The notes: a model not told the origin generated them from the letters alone. 64,000 bases of DNA from Earliella scabrosa (GCA_022605405.1 JABYQQ010000024.1:496001-560000); one strand, 5' to 3'; shown: positions 17,971 to 30,753, numbered from the stretch's first letter. Numbers and translations: made by a program.

Positions 17971-19499
17971 TTTTCGTTTCTTTATTGCGTCTTGTTTTCT
18001 TTTTTTTCTTGTGTGTTTGGTTGTTGCCAGTGAGTTTTGGTCTCTGGCATTTGGAATGGACGATTCCGTGGCTCGGCCGCACCCACCCCGCAGGTTATTT
18101 GCGCTCTCGCTCACACCTACTACTACTACCTACGCTGACACCCCCACCCATCATCCCCCCCTCCCCCTCCCCCGTTCCTCACACCACCCCCCACCCGCGC
18201 GACGACGTAGTGCACGCAAGTCGCGGCGGATGTACTGTACTTAGTCTTAGTTGCCATGCGGCGGCCGGCCGGCCTCGGACTCTTCCTCCCCCCCTCCCCC
18301 TTCCAGACGTCCAGACTCCAGACTTCCAGACTCCAGAGTCTCGTCCCCCACGCTCCTTCTTGAAGCTCGAATCCCCAATCAACTCTTGCGCGCGATACGA
18401 TACGATCGTATGGCCCGGTGCTTAGTAGTGTAGATCAACGTTCCGGCTTGTATACTAGTAGGCTTAATCTTGCTCTTTTTCCCTCGTCTCCCGGGACGTC
18501 TCCTCTTGCGCAGTCACGGCGCGCGCTGCATGCGTCGCTCTTGCAATTGAGCTCGATGTGGGTCATTCGACCTGGAATCACCTGAGGACGCGCTGCCACT
18601 GTTGCTTACGGGTTAGCTAGCAGGGTTTCCGATTTCGGGGCCGCGACATGTTAACGTTGTCTTCGTGATTCGGAACCGCAGCGAGGCGCGACGGCCCAAG
18701 TACTGCCCAACAATCGAATCGCTGTATTGAGATTAGCCATCGCGATCGTAACCAAAGTTCAGGCTGTTCTTGTTCTTGTCGTGGCTAGTGCTTACTACCG
18801 TTGTAGCATATATGTCGCTTGCTACCGACTCGGAAAACAATGTTGCCAGCCTGCCAAATGCGGTACTAAGGCCTCTCAATTCTTAGCGTCAGTTCAAACT
18901 GTTTAGTTCAGAACGCTCCGTCTTCCCCAGCGGCCGAGTGATGATGGGTGCCAGCGGTGGCTTTCCTAACTCAGCCTGGCACGATTCCTTCCTTCCTACT
19001 CCGGGTGTTCAGAGCTCAGATCCTGGCGGATGTCTTCCAGATGACACTCAGTCATAGCAGAGACAGTCTGCTACTCAGGGAAATACTGTGTGCAAAGGTT
19101 GGAAGATGGGTTGAAAGGGACGGGAGGAGAGGATTGGTGTTGGACGCGAACTCGAAGAATTAGAGGCCCTACTTTGATTTGTTCCCGTCGTAGGGGCCTA
19201 GCGTACTACTCGGATTCGGAGCTGTGTGCCTGCGCACTCTGACAACCCTGGTACGCCTGTTCCGGTGAGGATACCTCTCGTAGTGGGGTGAGACCATGAG
19301 TCTGAATAGCTATCGAGTCCCGGTATACGAATCGTGACGGTACGGACGAACTTCTCTCTTCCCTTGGAGCCTTCAAGTGCGAGACAGTGACGCCCAAGAT
19401 CTGGATTACCGATTGGACTCCGACGGTCCGAACTCGGGACGGAGCGAACTCTGCCACTGCGTCAACTTTGTAGTACTTACCACTACTAGGCTACCCACC
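17971..19499. other. Intergenic region after the P450
   Basis: It begins with a T-rich stretch downstream of the P450 stop (17980-18015), a likely 3' UTR, then a C-rich low-complexity tract (18140-18200) and a second pyrimidine-rich run near 18290-18330. No domain-bearing frame is visible. The last few hundred bases should include the promoter of the first F-box gene. Confidence 0.45.
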
Positions 19500-21458
19500 A
19501 TGGGACTCAGCTCTTTTCCCGAACTGCCCCCTGAACTCTGGATCAACATCCTCAAGCACGCATCTCGCGACGTCCAGCGCAATTGTCTCCTTGTTTCTCT
19601 TACGCTCCACGACCTTGCTGTGCCCTTTGTCTTCTCCCGCGTCGTCGTTCAAAACTGCGAGATCTGGGATGGACTGTCACCTTGGAGCGATGAGGACTTG
19701 CGCCAGTATCGTGCCATGAAGGAGAGGTCATGGAACACGGTGCAGGAGTTCCTTCGACACATCATCGCGACCCCGATGATTGCCCACGCGATCAGATCCT
19801 TCTGGATGCAGTGGAACAACGACGAGATGCTTGAGAGCAAGGACGCCCAGAGCGAGAGTACATTTCAGGCTCAGGGTATGTGGTCCAACTCTCTTCCTAC
19901 GTCTCGCAATGTCCACTTGTCACTCGTCGTAACTTCTGATCATGAACATGACTCACAGAGGAGTTGGTCCAAGAGTGCATCATGGCCATGCCCAATCTTC
20001 ATGAATTCCAGCTAGCACATCACGACTTTGCCCCACGCCTATCTGACGGCTTCGTTCGAGCGCTGCTCACGCGTTCGAACCTGAAGGTTTTCAGTCTCCC
20101 GTGAGTAGAGTCAGTCGATGGATACACCACATACTCACGTTGCACTCGTCAGGATCTTAAGGATTGTGGAGTCTGAAGAAGTGTCGCGACTCAAAGGTCT
20201 CACCAGTCTGTTGCTGCCCCTCCGATTCTGCGAAGGTAACTATTTTCTCAATGGGGACAATGCCGACCTCTACATTGCCAGGATCGGCGGAGTAGTCGCG
20301 TCCAATGCAGCGACTCTGCGGCGACTGCTTGTAGTCGGGTATGCTCCATGGGACTGCCCGCTTCAGGAGCTCGAAGATCTCTCCTTCATAGGTGTACTCG
20401 ACATCAACGAGAAGGTGTACCACACGCTAGCTCAACACTCAACAAACCTGACCAGTCTCGCGATCACCGGGTACGACGAGCTGTTGCCCATTCTCTCCGC
20501 GCTAGAAGCTGCGCCAGACGCTTTCCCGCTCCTCTCCTCGTTCAAATTCCTGTACTACGTAGACACGGCGGGAGACGATTGTCTGCGTATCACGCAAGCC
20601 ACTGCCCTGTTCATCAAGCACAAGACGTTCCTTCGTCGGCTGTATGTCAGCTATGCCCCCGTTGAGACGGACAGAGAAGCTCTTTACTACCAGAAACCGA
20701 TTCTCGAAGCCCTTCCGGGGTTGCCGCGACTCAAGGTTCTTGGCCTTGACATTGAGGGCATCGGGTTTGACGAGTCGGATTTGCTGTACCTCGAGCAGCA
20801 CCTACCAGCAAATCTCACGGACCTTCTCTTCTGTATCTACTTCCAGGGGCCCATCGCCGTGGACAGTCATTCATTCGCTTCATTGGTAGGTGGTCCCACT
20901 GCATGACTTGGAGCTGAACTCGGAAGCTGACATGCCTCGGCCGCCCCCCATCTAGTTTACAAACCAGCTCTCGCTCAGAACAATTGATCTCTACAACTCC
21001 GATTACGAAGAAAGTTATAGAGTCATACGCAAGGCCGCACGGTTCGTGCACCGCAAACCCCCTCCACACTTGGAACACGTAGTCTTCAACGGCAGGGTCC
21101 GGCCTGTCTGCCACTGTCATCGTCCACATGCAACCACGCGGAACGCTCCAGCTCTGTCTTTGTACGATCCCGCCGATACGGTACGATCCCTCGACGAATA
21201 CGACCTCGATGATTGGGTCTGGCTGCGCAAATTCAATCTTGACGAAGATTATCGTGAGTGTCGATATGCTGGTACAGCCGACTTTGCTGGGTAGGACTGA
21301 ACTTCTATTTGCCAGATGAGCTTGAATTCTTGAAATCGAAGTGCCGTTCATGTGGTGCTCGAAGGCTGTCACTGCGGAAGCTGGCCGATGTCGTTGACCT
21401 CCGGTGCATGGATGGTTTTGAAGCTCATCCGCCGCCGCCGCCGCCAAAGAGGGATTGA
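19500..21458 (+). CDS. F-box protein, tandem copy 1
   Basis: Predicted 563-residue F-box protein in five exons (19500-19875, 19959-20100, 20153-20885, 20956-21253, 21316-21458; 1,692 nt in frame). The N-terminal F-box begins at LPPELWINIL and runs to about residue 45 (HDLAVPFVFSRVVV). The rest is leucine-rich and resembles degenerate LRR-like solenoids of basidiomycete F-box proteins. The start has a good context (CCACCATGG). F-box proteins couple SCF ubiquitin ligases to targets; the target here is unknown. Near the C-terminus a CRSCGARRLSLRKLADVVDL block follows a CHCHRPHA segment, so a small metal site is possible. A close paralogue follows 381 bp downstream in the same direction, showing a tandem duplication. 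Confidence 0.85.
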
Positions 21459-21839
21459 TATCGCGATCCACAACGAAGTCGTCGCTTTCATCTTGACAGT
21501 GGTGCTGTACGAGTTCGAACTCCACGTGCCAACTCCAGATGGTTTTGACGTCAATCTCGTTCCCCTTGTTCTGTTCCCTTCGTGTTGGTCATTCCATTCT
21601 CAGTGATAGTGTCTACTGTCGACGGAGTCGCCCCGTGTCAATACACTCATAGGCTCAATCCGTGCTTGATAGGCATGCTGCATCGTACATCTCGACGAGG
21701 TAGATATAATAGCGATTGCGTTGAAGGGATATTTGTTATCTTATCTGATAGATAGAGTTCGCTGTCACTCTGCGCCAAGCTATGTAGCACTGTCTCCCAT
21801 CATCCACTACAGTAACGTTGTACCAATAGGCTACTGGTG
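21459..21839. other. Spacer between the F-box copies
   Basis: A 381-bp spacer holding the 3' end of copy 1 and the promoter of copy 2. It contains an AT-rich stretch (21690-21760). A short 3' extension of homology to copy 1 is possible. No gene is seen. Confidence 0.5.
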
Positions 21840-23779
21840 ATGGAACTTCGCCCTCCGTCTGAACTACCACCTGAACTCTGGATCAACATCCTCGAGCAGG
21901 CACCTCGGAACGTCCAGCGGAATTGCCTACGAGTCTCTCGTGCGCTCCATGACCTTGCTGTGCCGTTTGTCTTCTCCCGCGTCGTCGTTCAAAACTGCGA
22001 GATCTGGGATGGATATTGGGACGATAAGGCTATACTCGAATATCGCGCCATGAAGGAGAGATCATGGAACACGGCGCAGGAGTTCCTTCGACACATCATC
22101 GACACTCCGATGATTGCCAACGCGATCAGGACATTCAAAATGCAGTGGAACAACAAAGAATGCTTGGAGGACAACGATGCCCAGAGTGGGAGTACATTGC
22201 ATGCTCAGGGTACGTATCAGGTCTTTTTATGTCTCGCAACTCTTGGTCGCCGCGACTGAGATAGTGGTCTGACAATTGACATGACTCACAGAGGAGTTGG
22301 TCCAAGAGTGCATCATGGCCATGCCAAATCTTCATGAATTCCAGCTAGCACATCACGACTTCGCCCGGCCACGCCTATCTGACGGTTTCGTTCGAGCGCT
22401 GCTCACGCGTTCGAACCTGAAGGCTTTCAGTCTCCCGTTAGTACAGTGAGTCGATGGATACATCATGTACTCATCGTTACACTCGTCGGGATCTTAAGGA
22501 TTGTGGAGTCTAAAGAAATGTCGCGACTCAAAGGCCTCACCAGTCTGTTGCTGCCCCTCCGTTTCTGCGAAGTTTGCTATGATCTCAGAAAGCACGGTGC
22601 CGACCTCTACATCGACGGGATCGGCGGAGTAGTAGCGTCCAACGCAGCGACTCTGCGGCGACTGCATGTAGCCGGGTATGCTCCATGGGACTGCCCGCTT
22701 CAGGAGCTCGAAGATCTCTCCTTCATAGGTGTACTCGACGTCAACGAGAAGGTGTACCACACGCTAGCTCGACACTCGACAAACCTGACCAGTCTCACGA
22801 TCACCGGGTACGACGAGTTATTGCCTATTCTCTCCCCTCTAGAAGCTGCGCCAGACGCTTTCCCGCTCCTCTCCTCGTTCAAATTCCTGCACTACGTAGA
22901 CACGGCGGGAGACGATTGTCTGCGGATCACGCAAGCCATTGCCCAGTTTATCAAGAACAAGATGTTTCTTCGTCGTCTGCATGCCAGCTACTCCCCCATT
23001 GAGACGGACTCTAGAGAAGCTCTTTACTACCAGAAGCCGATTCTCGAAGCTCTTCCGGGATTGCCGCGGCTCAAGGTTCTTGGCCTTGAGGTCGAGGGCA
23101 TCGGGTTCGACGAGTCGGATTTGCGATACCTCGAGCAACACCTGCCTGCAAATCTTACGGACCTTCTCTTCTGTATCCACTTCCCGGGGCCCATCGCGGT
23201 GGACAGTCATGCATTTGCCTCGTGGGTGAGTGGTGATTTCACTCCATGACAGCCGCATTTTACATTGTACCTTCATCTAGTTCACAAGCCAACTCTCGCT
23301 CAGAACATTCGATCTCTGCGACTCCTACGAAGACGATTGTACTAGAGCCATACGCAAGGCCGCACGATTCGTGCACCGCAACCCTCCCCTACACTTGCAC
23401 CTCGTCGTCATAAATGGCAGGGTGCAGCCTGTCTGCCACTGTCATCGTCCACATGCAGCTACACGGAACGCTCCAGCTCTGTCTTTGTACAATCCCGCCC
23501 ACACGATAATCTCGATCGAGGAATACGACCTCGAAGACTGGGTATGGTTGCGCAGATTTAATCTTAGTGGAGACCTTCGTGAGTGTTGATCTGCTATACA
23601 GCCGACCTTGCTCTTGCTGCATAGGACTGAACTTCTATTTGCTAGACGAGCTTGAATTCATGAAATCGAAGTGCCGTTCATGTGGCGCTCGAGGGGTGTC
23701 ACTACGGAACCTGGCTGATGTCGTCGACCTCCGGTGCATCGACGGATTTGAAGCTCTTCGCCCGCTGACCCTAGCCTAG
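21840..23779 (+). CDS. F-box protein, tandem copy 2
   Basis: Paralogue of the preceding gene with the same five-exon layout. With the model 21840-22209, 22292-22436, 22499-23225, 23281-23578, 23646-23779 the sum is 1,674 nt, or 557 residues. The F-box (LPPELWINILEQAPRNVQRN) and the C-terminal CRSCGARGVSLRNLADVVDL block are kept. The acceptor of intron 2 differs: the CAG of copy 1 is CGG here (base change at 22488). The next AG (22497-22498) lies nine bases downstream and keeps the frame at the cost of three residues, so the gene may still be functional; the alternative is intron retention and a truncated protein. Divergence from copy 1 is modest and mostly substitutions. Confidence 0.8.
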
Positions 23780-24219
23780 AGGAGTTGATATCTCGCACCG
23801 CATCCTAGTCGTAGTTATTCTTTGGAATCCTCGTTTATTGCCATCGAGGGCCGAGCCCTATGGTAAGCAGAACCAGTCGTAGTTGGTTACCAGAGTGGCG
23901 CTGTACAAGTTTGAACTCCACATGCCTCCTTGTCCTTGTCCTTGACTCCAATCTCGTTCCTCGGATTTTACCTTTCCTTCGTGTTGGTTCGTATGAGCGG
24001 TGCCTACTGTCGGAATCGTAGGGGTATGACTTATGCTCATACGGCTCAGACGCTGCTAAAGAACACCCCCGCATGGTGTGATGGAAGGTTTTCTCGAGGA
24101 TTCAGTCAATACTTGCACCCGACAAAAGCACAACCGGGCATCCGTGATACCATCATACAACATCACAACGAGGTAGGGATACACACAACGTAACGGTGAT
24201 AACAGTATTGGGAAAGGGC
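23780..24219. other. Convergent intergenic region
   Basis: The F-box gene and eIF3l converge here, so both terminators lie in this 440-bp stretch. No conserved frame is visible; 23930-24193 (+) is open for 87 codons without features. Confidence 0.5.
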
Positions 24220-26602
24220 TCAAGCCGCCTTCGTGCTCCCCCATGCCACCTTTTTGCCACCAGCCGCTGGCGCAGATGCAGCGGGAGCATCCTTGCCTGC
24301 TTCCTGACTGGCGGCCTTCTGCGCGACGGGCAACGGCGCAGCACGCAGGGTGTCGAGGACGCGCTGCGCATGCTCGGTGTTGCGGATGAACCAGCCGGCG
24401 TACCGCCTGCCAACGGTCGACTCTGCGATGTGGACCATGTTCTGCAACGGACAGCGATCAGCTTATCTTCGTCTCACGAAGTCCGCAAGTCAATGACGTA
24501 CCCCATTGATCACAAAGTCGAGATCACTGGTTGAGATCATCTGCCCATCCAAGAGGCCCTTCTCGTTGTCGACGCGGCTCACACTGCGGCTCGCCTGCTT
24601 CATCACCATGAGTTGCTGCACCATCTCCTCCTCGTCCGCGTCAAGGAAGCCCGCGAGCTTGTTTGCGTCCAGACTGGTGTATAGCTTCAGGAAGCTGCGG
24701 AGGGTGGGTACAGGCGCCTGCGCGCGGACCTCAGAAAGGAAGAGGGAGAGGTGTCGCTGAGCGGGCTCTACAGGCGGATCCTCGAGGTAGGTAGAGAGCA
24801 GGTCGGTGTCGTCGTACGGAGGAGGGTTCGCGGAGATGAACTTCGGGCACGCGTAGAGGAAGAGCTCCTCGAACGCAGGAATACCCTCCTCTCTGCGATA
24901 CACATGAACAACACGATAGCACGACAACAGATGTCACACGCACCCCCGAGACATCTTGGCAAACTGCTCGCCATAGCGCTCCTTGACGATGTTGGAGATG
25001 TTGTCGTCTACGCGGGTAGGCGAGAGGGCGTTGCAGATTGCGAACAGTGCGTACATTCGATCTGCAGTTTTGTTGATCTATCCATTCGCAGAGTCAGGTT
25101 ATTGTCAATTGTAAAGGAATACGACACCTACCTGGTCGTACTGATAACTTCGCGTGTGGTATTGCCTCATTCGCAGGATGAAGTTAAGAATGGAAACGAA
25201 GGTCCGAATGGCGTCAGGATATCTTCGCAGCATGATGTAGCAGAAGCCGACGTAGTAGTACGTCGTCACATGGCACGCAGTGACTCGCGTGAAGGGGGAC
25301 TGGTCAATAGGAGTTCATGTGGGCATGAGAGAATCACTGATATAGCGGCGGTGACTTACCTTCTGGTTCAGTTCGACGTTCTCCATCACCTTGAGAGCCA
25401 GCGTGAAATCACCAAGCAAACTGTGGACACGCAGCAAGCCGATGACACTGAAGTAGCCCAGAAGCTTGTATAGTGGCCGGGTGCCGTACTCGCCAACAAT
25501 CTCGCTGCACATACATGTTGCGTTAGACATATCAACGGGCAGTTTGTGACCGAACTCACGCGATCTCTTCTGCACTTTTGCCTTCCTGAAGGGCAATCAA
25601 GTGCTCATTGATTTTAGATTTTTGGATGAGAGAGTAGAGGACGTTGAGGACACTGTAAGAGCTCCACACCTACAGAAAGAGTGGTGGGGATTAACACTAA
25701 ACGAACGAATGGTCGATCATACCTGGCTCGCATCCGCCAAGAGGGACAGCTCTTCCTCGGTCTTTGACTTGACCTTTGATCGCCAGACACAGAAGGACTG
25801 GAACTGGTAGATGAATTCGTCGATGATGTCCCACAGCCATTGTTCCGGTAGTTCGAGAGGAACCGGTCCGTCGGAGTCTGGACATGAGATGTTCACGGCA
25901 TCCTCCCCTCCTGTTAAAGAAGATGGACATACTGAGGAGATAATTGAACAGCTCGCAGCTGTTCTCGTAGGAGTGGAACCGGTCGTCGATGTCGGGGTTC
26001 AGACGAGAGTAGACATGGCGGTAGTAGAGTTCACGATAGAGGATGAGGAAAATCTGGTCTACGAGACAACATCCGCGGAATTACGGTTCGAGAAATGTCT
26101 CACAAGGGAGATACGACTGGAAGACGCACCATCGTTCACCAATGGAGCGATAACCTCCGCCTCCGGCCATTCCGTCTTCGAGTAGAACTTCTCCGTCAAG
26201 CGGTTCCATCCGCTTTCATAAGCCACCGTAATTTCTGCAAGATTGTTGTCCAGAACGGCTTGATGGAAGTGGGCAATAAACTGTATACCCTTGAGTCGCA
26301 CTGCCGAGGTAGTAGGCTCTGTGTATGCGTACTCACGCGTTTGACGACATCGGGAATTGCTGCGAAGGCGACCTGCTGGGCCATCTGTTGCTGGACAGCA
26401 ATGAGTGTCGCTTCGTCTATCCTAGACTGCGCTGAGTGTTAAAGGTGGTCAATGATGGCCAATCCTATAGGAATACCGAGGCAGACGCACCATCATCGTA
26501 TTGACCATTCTGACCATAGTTGCCGATTGCAAAGTTGAGGTCAACGTCCTGAAGATCCTCATCCAAGTCGGCCTCCCAGAGGGCTTTGCGATGTTGAGCC
26601 AT
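24220..26602 (-). CDS. eif3l: Eukaryotic translation initiation factor 3 subunit L
   Basis: Subunit of the cytosolic eIF3 complex, which recruits the 40S ribosome and mRNA. The start at 26602 gives [20 protein letters not shown] and the chain ends at 24220. Conserved blocks appear in order: [17 protein letters not shown] and [13 protein letters not shown] (about 26200-26330), [20 protein letters not shown] (about 26000-26070), [20 protein letters not shown] and [18 protein letters not shown] (about 25360-25510), [13 protein letters not shown] (about 24840-24870), and the C-terminal PCI-like part with [16 protein letters not shown] and [19 protein letters not shown]. It has many short introns and is close to the usual 560-600 residues, with an Ala-rich basic tail. 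eIF3l is present in most fungi and animals but absent from Saccharomyces. It is a single-copy housekeeping gene with no sign of damage. Confidence 0.92.
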
Positions 26603-26960
26603 CTTGAAGTTGTAGGAGCGAGGACGATGCGAGCCGAGGTCAACAGGATAAGAGCAGGAAGGTGTAGACCGATATCTCGAGCCAAAAATTCAAGCGATGG
26701 GCCGGCGTCCGCGGCCACGTGGAGTAGACGCTGAGCGAACGATGGTTTCGCCGTCTCGCTGAGCGACGCTGACCACTGACCAGGGAGTCTTCCGTGTAAC
26801 TACATAGTCAAGCCCAGCTGAGACACACATATTCGAAGCTGTTCGCAGCAAGTAGACTGAATTCGCAACGGCCGCATGCACGCGAACAACAACCCAACGG
26901 TCGCTAGTACCCCGACCCAGCACACAAAGAACCAGACTGTACACGTCCACCTTCGCCGAA
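26603..26960. promoter_or_regulatory. Promoter of eIF3l / 3' flank of Nop4
   Basis: A 358-bp spacer between two genes on the minus strand. It should contain the eIF3l promoter next to 26603 and the Nop4 3' UTR next to 26961. I see no TATA-like element or repeat that I can call with confidence. Confidence 0.4.
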
Positions 26961-29900
26961 CTACTTTCCTCGACCCTTCTTCATCTTTCTTTCCTTTCGT
27001 TTACGACCAATGAGTGAGCCAATAGGATTTGCGTTCTTCGATGGTGACGATGCTTCCTTGGTTTTCTCCTTCAGGGGCTTAGAGGAGGCTTTGGGAGGAT
27101 CCGAAACCCGACGTTTCTTCGTGGGTCGCTCATCCGCATCCTCGCTTTTGATGTTGGGGAGAGATTGACGTCGTTGTCCCTTCTTGTCTCCGCCTCTGAC
27201 CTGGAGATAACCATGAAACGTTAGCCTAGGGTGCACCGTCGCAGTGCATCTTCGCAGCGTACCTTCTTGTGCTCCTTCGCTGCGCTCTTCTCGTCCTTTT
27301 CAATTCCAGGCCCCGTCTTCGCAGCGCGCCGCTGGACGACCTGGATATTCTCGATCGAAAACTCTACAATGAGAGTGCCACGGCTCTTCGGCGGGACGCC
27401 CTTCTCGATCTCGTCTCGGATTCGCTTCATCCGGGCCTCATCGCGCTTCCCCGTCTCCTTACGCTTCTCAGCCGCGATGAGGTCCTCGAGCTCCGCCTTC
27501 CACCACTCCTCGAACAACCGCCCTACCGCATGGTTGTTGTTCGCCCAGCGCAATACCCGAAGCGCGTCTGGGTGCGTGTCGAGCTCGAGGAAGCCATAGC
27601 CCTTGCTTCGTCCTTTGCCGGTGACGGGGTCGACGCGGTCCTGCTGGCGGACGATCTTCGCCTGCTTCACGCGCGTATTGCGTCCGTTTCCCGTGCCGTT
27701 GAGCCCTTTGCCCTTGCGATTCTGCTTCTGCTTCTTGGTGGACGCTTCGTCTTCCATTTTCACGTCCCCGTCCGCGTTCTCGTCGTCAGGACGCGTAGGT
27801 TCGGCGAGTTCGTCGCTGGTAAGCGGTTCACGCTTGCCGGCCTTGACTTCCGCTTCGAAGGTGCGCATGGCATGAATGGCAAGCCGCTTCAGCATGCGTT
27901 CGGTTACGAACAGTGGTAGCTGACGAATGCTGAGACGCGTGCGTGAAACGAAGAGAGAGGGGTTGGAGCGCAGCAAGGCCCGGCGGGCGTTGAAGGACTG
28001 TGTACGCTTCTCTACCTCTGCTGAGGGAAGCAACTCTGCCGCCGGGGTGTTTGGCATGATGACTGATGATTGCCGGTTAGTAGTGTGAAGAGATGTATAG
28101 GAGGTTAATACTCACTGCCCTCGCGAAGAAGATAGAGATTGCGCTTGTCCGCCTTCTCGCGTTGGCGTTCTCCAGCCTCCTTCAATTTGCTTGCCTCGTC
28201 TCGAGTGACAGCACGACTGACGTCGAGCGTGCGGCCATGGAGCACGAGGTTCTGTGCTATGGAAGCAGAAGGGTCAGGCGTGAGGAGCGACGGCAGCTTG
28301 AATGGATTCTTCTTGACCTGTGCCACAGTGATGAGATGGCTACGCAGTGATCGTGCAAGAAACTCACCACTACAGGCTCGTTGCCTACAGTCTCCGCGCG
28401 AAGAATGCTGCTCTGCTCGATGGCCTTGTCGGCATCTTCCTTGTTCCAGAAGCAGACGAACCCAGTGCCTCTTGACCTGCCAGTCGTAGCATCCATGGTG
28501 ATACGCGCATATCGCAAGGGTCCGAATGCTCGGAATCTCAACACATGCAGTCAGCACCAGCGCTGAAAGGGGAGCTAAGCCCATCCACTCACAATGTCCT
28601 CAGTTCGTCCTCGGTGGCTTCGAATGGCACGTTGCGAACGAAGACCGTTGTCCCAACTTCAGGTGCCGGTAGGGTTGGTTTAGCAGGTTTCTGGTCCTCG
28701 TCGCTTTCGTCTTCCGACTCATCCTCCGAATGAGAGTCATCCTCCTCTGAACCACTTTCGTCAGAGCCCTCTTCGTGCACACCAAGCTGCTCGTCTTCCG
28801 AATCGCTGTGGTCGTCAGCGCTGCCCTCGGTTTCGTCCTCTTCGCTCTCACTGCCGCCCTCCCGGTCTTCCTCATCCATCTCCACGTCGCTATCTGCGTG
28901 CGCCTCCATTTTCGCTTTCTCCGCCTCCCACTTGTCCTTGCTGAGCGCCCAGTCCACCGCGATGGTCCTTCGCCGCTTGCCACCTTCCTGCTCCAGCTCC
29001 TCTTCCTCCTCCGCAGCGCCACCCTCCTGCGCCTTCAGCTTCTTCTCCTCGCGGAGTTGTTTCTTCTTCTTCTGCTTGTCCGAAACTAGCTTCTCAGCCA
29101 TTCCCGCCTCGACCGTCATCCCGTTGCAGCCCTCCATCGCCTTCTCGGCATCGTTGCGGCTCAGGAACCATACGAAGGCAAATCCTTTCGACCGCTTCGC
29201 CGGCGTAGGTTTTGAGGAGTCACCTTGCTCCGACTTGACTTCCTCCTCGTTCTTCGCATCAGCCGCGAGGGGTATGTGGACGGAGTAGATGGGGCCATAG
29301 GGTAGGAAGATGGCGCGGAGGTCCTGCTCCGTGATGTCGAAGGGAAGGTTCCGCACGATGAGTCGACTTGCGCGGTTCGGGGCGGGCACGCGCTTCTGCT
29401 GTGAGACCTTCGCGGCGGGCTTGGTCTTCTTCGCTGCTGCTGCCTTCGCTAGTCCGTCCAGCCGCTTCTTCAACGTGGCAGAGAGTAGGGAGCCCTTGAA
29501 GACGTGTGCGTGCAGCTTGTTCACGGCGTCGGACGCGGTCGCGGGGGTCTCGAAGATGGCATGCGCTATGTATGCGAGATGCGTGAGGTCACAACGCGCT
29601 GGGTAGGAGAACAGAACGTACCAACGCTCGAGTCCTCGTCGCCTGACTCTACCTTGACAGGCCACTCGACCTTCTCTGCGCCCGCCAACTTCCTGACCTT
29701 CTTCCAGAGCGTTTTTGAGTCAATTCCGTTCGGCAGACCGGAAATCGCGACAGTGCGGATGGCGAGCGGGTCTGACGTTGCCGACGGTCTTGCAGGACGT
29801 GCAGCAGGGGTTTTGGCAACTTTGGCTTGAGGCTCTTCACCATGCTCGTGATCCTTGTTCTGTTCGTGTACTCGTATACCATGGTGCGGATACAGTCCGA

Positions 29901-30267
29901 ATGACTTGCGTACCTTACTACCAGCCCATTGCACTCTCAGACTACGACCATCCAATGTGATGCCCTCCTTGCTGATCTTGTCAATGGCCATGGCCGCATC
30001 CTCCCGGATGGCGAACGAGACGTAGCCAACGCCCTTGGAAACTCCGGATTCATGGTCGAGCACTACGAAAGCTTTCCGTACTGGTGCGATGTCGGAGAAC
30101 AGCGTGTTGAGATCGATCGATGTGGCAGTATATGGCAGGTTGGACACGAATAGTGTAGACCTGAGGACATCTCAGACGGACTCGGTTGGCAATGGAACTG
30201 TTCAGACGCACCCATGCGACTTCTCGTGCCCTTCTTCTCTCTCTTTCCTCTTTCCTAGCGTTGACAT
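26961..30267 (-). CDS. NOP4: Nucleolar RNA-binding protein Nop4/RBM28, four RRMs
   Basis: Ribosome biogenesis factor needed for 60S subunit maturation in the nucleolus. The start at 30267 gives MSTLGKRKEREEGHEKSHG, then a short intron and RRM1 with RNP2 TLFVSNLPY (about 30150-29900). RRM2 starts at RLIVRNLPFDITEQDL (about 29380-29100). An acidic Glu/Asp/Ser tract at about 28900-28690 separates it from RRM3 (TTVFVRNVPFEATEDELRTL, then GTGFVCFW; about 28670-28400). A fourth, divergent RRM (RLSIRQLPLFVTERMLKRLA, then GYGFLEL) spans about 27960-27540, and a Lys/Arg-rich nuclear or nucleolar localisation tail ends at 26961. The order RRM1-RRM2-acidic-RRM3-RRM4-basic tail is that of yeast Nop4 and human RBM28. 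Several introns are present; frames are consistent. No anomalies. Confidence 0.9.
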
Positions 30268-30466
30268 ATTGAAGCGGGTTACACAGCTCTTCAGGGTCGC
30301 GTCAAAGGTCGAAATTGATGTGTGAGATGAGCCTATGACAGGTAGAAGGTAGGGATCAAGCACTGTGAATCTCTAGACCAAGATTCAGAACGCTGGAGGT
30401 CGAAAATTCTGTAGACGCCCATTGTTGCAGACGGATCGCCGGCCCGGGCCGAACAGGACCGCCAAT

Positions 30467-30753
30467 CACAGGGGGCATCTTTCTATATTTCCCGAGACAA
30501 CATCAAGATAACATTGCAGTAAACTGAAAAAATGTTGATACAGTATCGCGGAGGAAAACATGGAGGAAACATGCTGAGAACATCGGCGATGATGGATGTT
30601 TCCTGCATGTTTCCTCAATGTTATCTCTTTTTCCCAATGTTCTTTCAATGTTCTTTCAATGTTGTAACATGAACAATGATGAGAACATTGTTTTCTGTTA
30701 TTACGGTGTTTCCAGAATATTACCCGAGGAAACATTGGATTATGCCCCCTGTG
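30467..30753. mobile_element. MITE-like element with 12-bp terminal inverted repeats
   Basis: A 287-bp segment starts with CACAGGGGGCAT and ends with its exact reverse complement ATGCCCCCTGTG. It is flanked on both sides by AAT, a possible 3-bp target-site duplication. The inside is AT-rich and partly palindromic: copies of AGGAAACATG in the left half face CATGTTTCCT in the right half, plus several AATGTT/AACATT copies. There is no coding capacity. This is the structure of a non-autonomous DNA transposon. CACAG-type ends with a 3-bp duplication recall the CACTA group, but that assignment is tentative. Confidence 0.72.

Noticed and set aside
24751..25473. 240-codon plus frame antisense to eIF3l
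   Set aside because: Antisense to well-conserved eIF3l exons.
27269..27919. 216-codon plus frame antisense to Nop4
   Set aside because: Antisense to the fourth RRM of Nop4.
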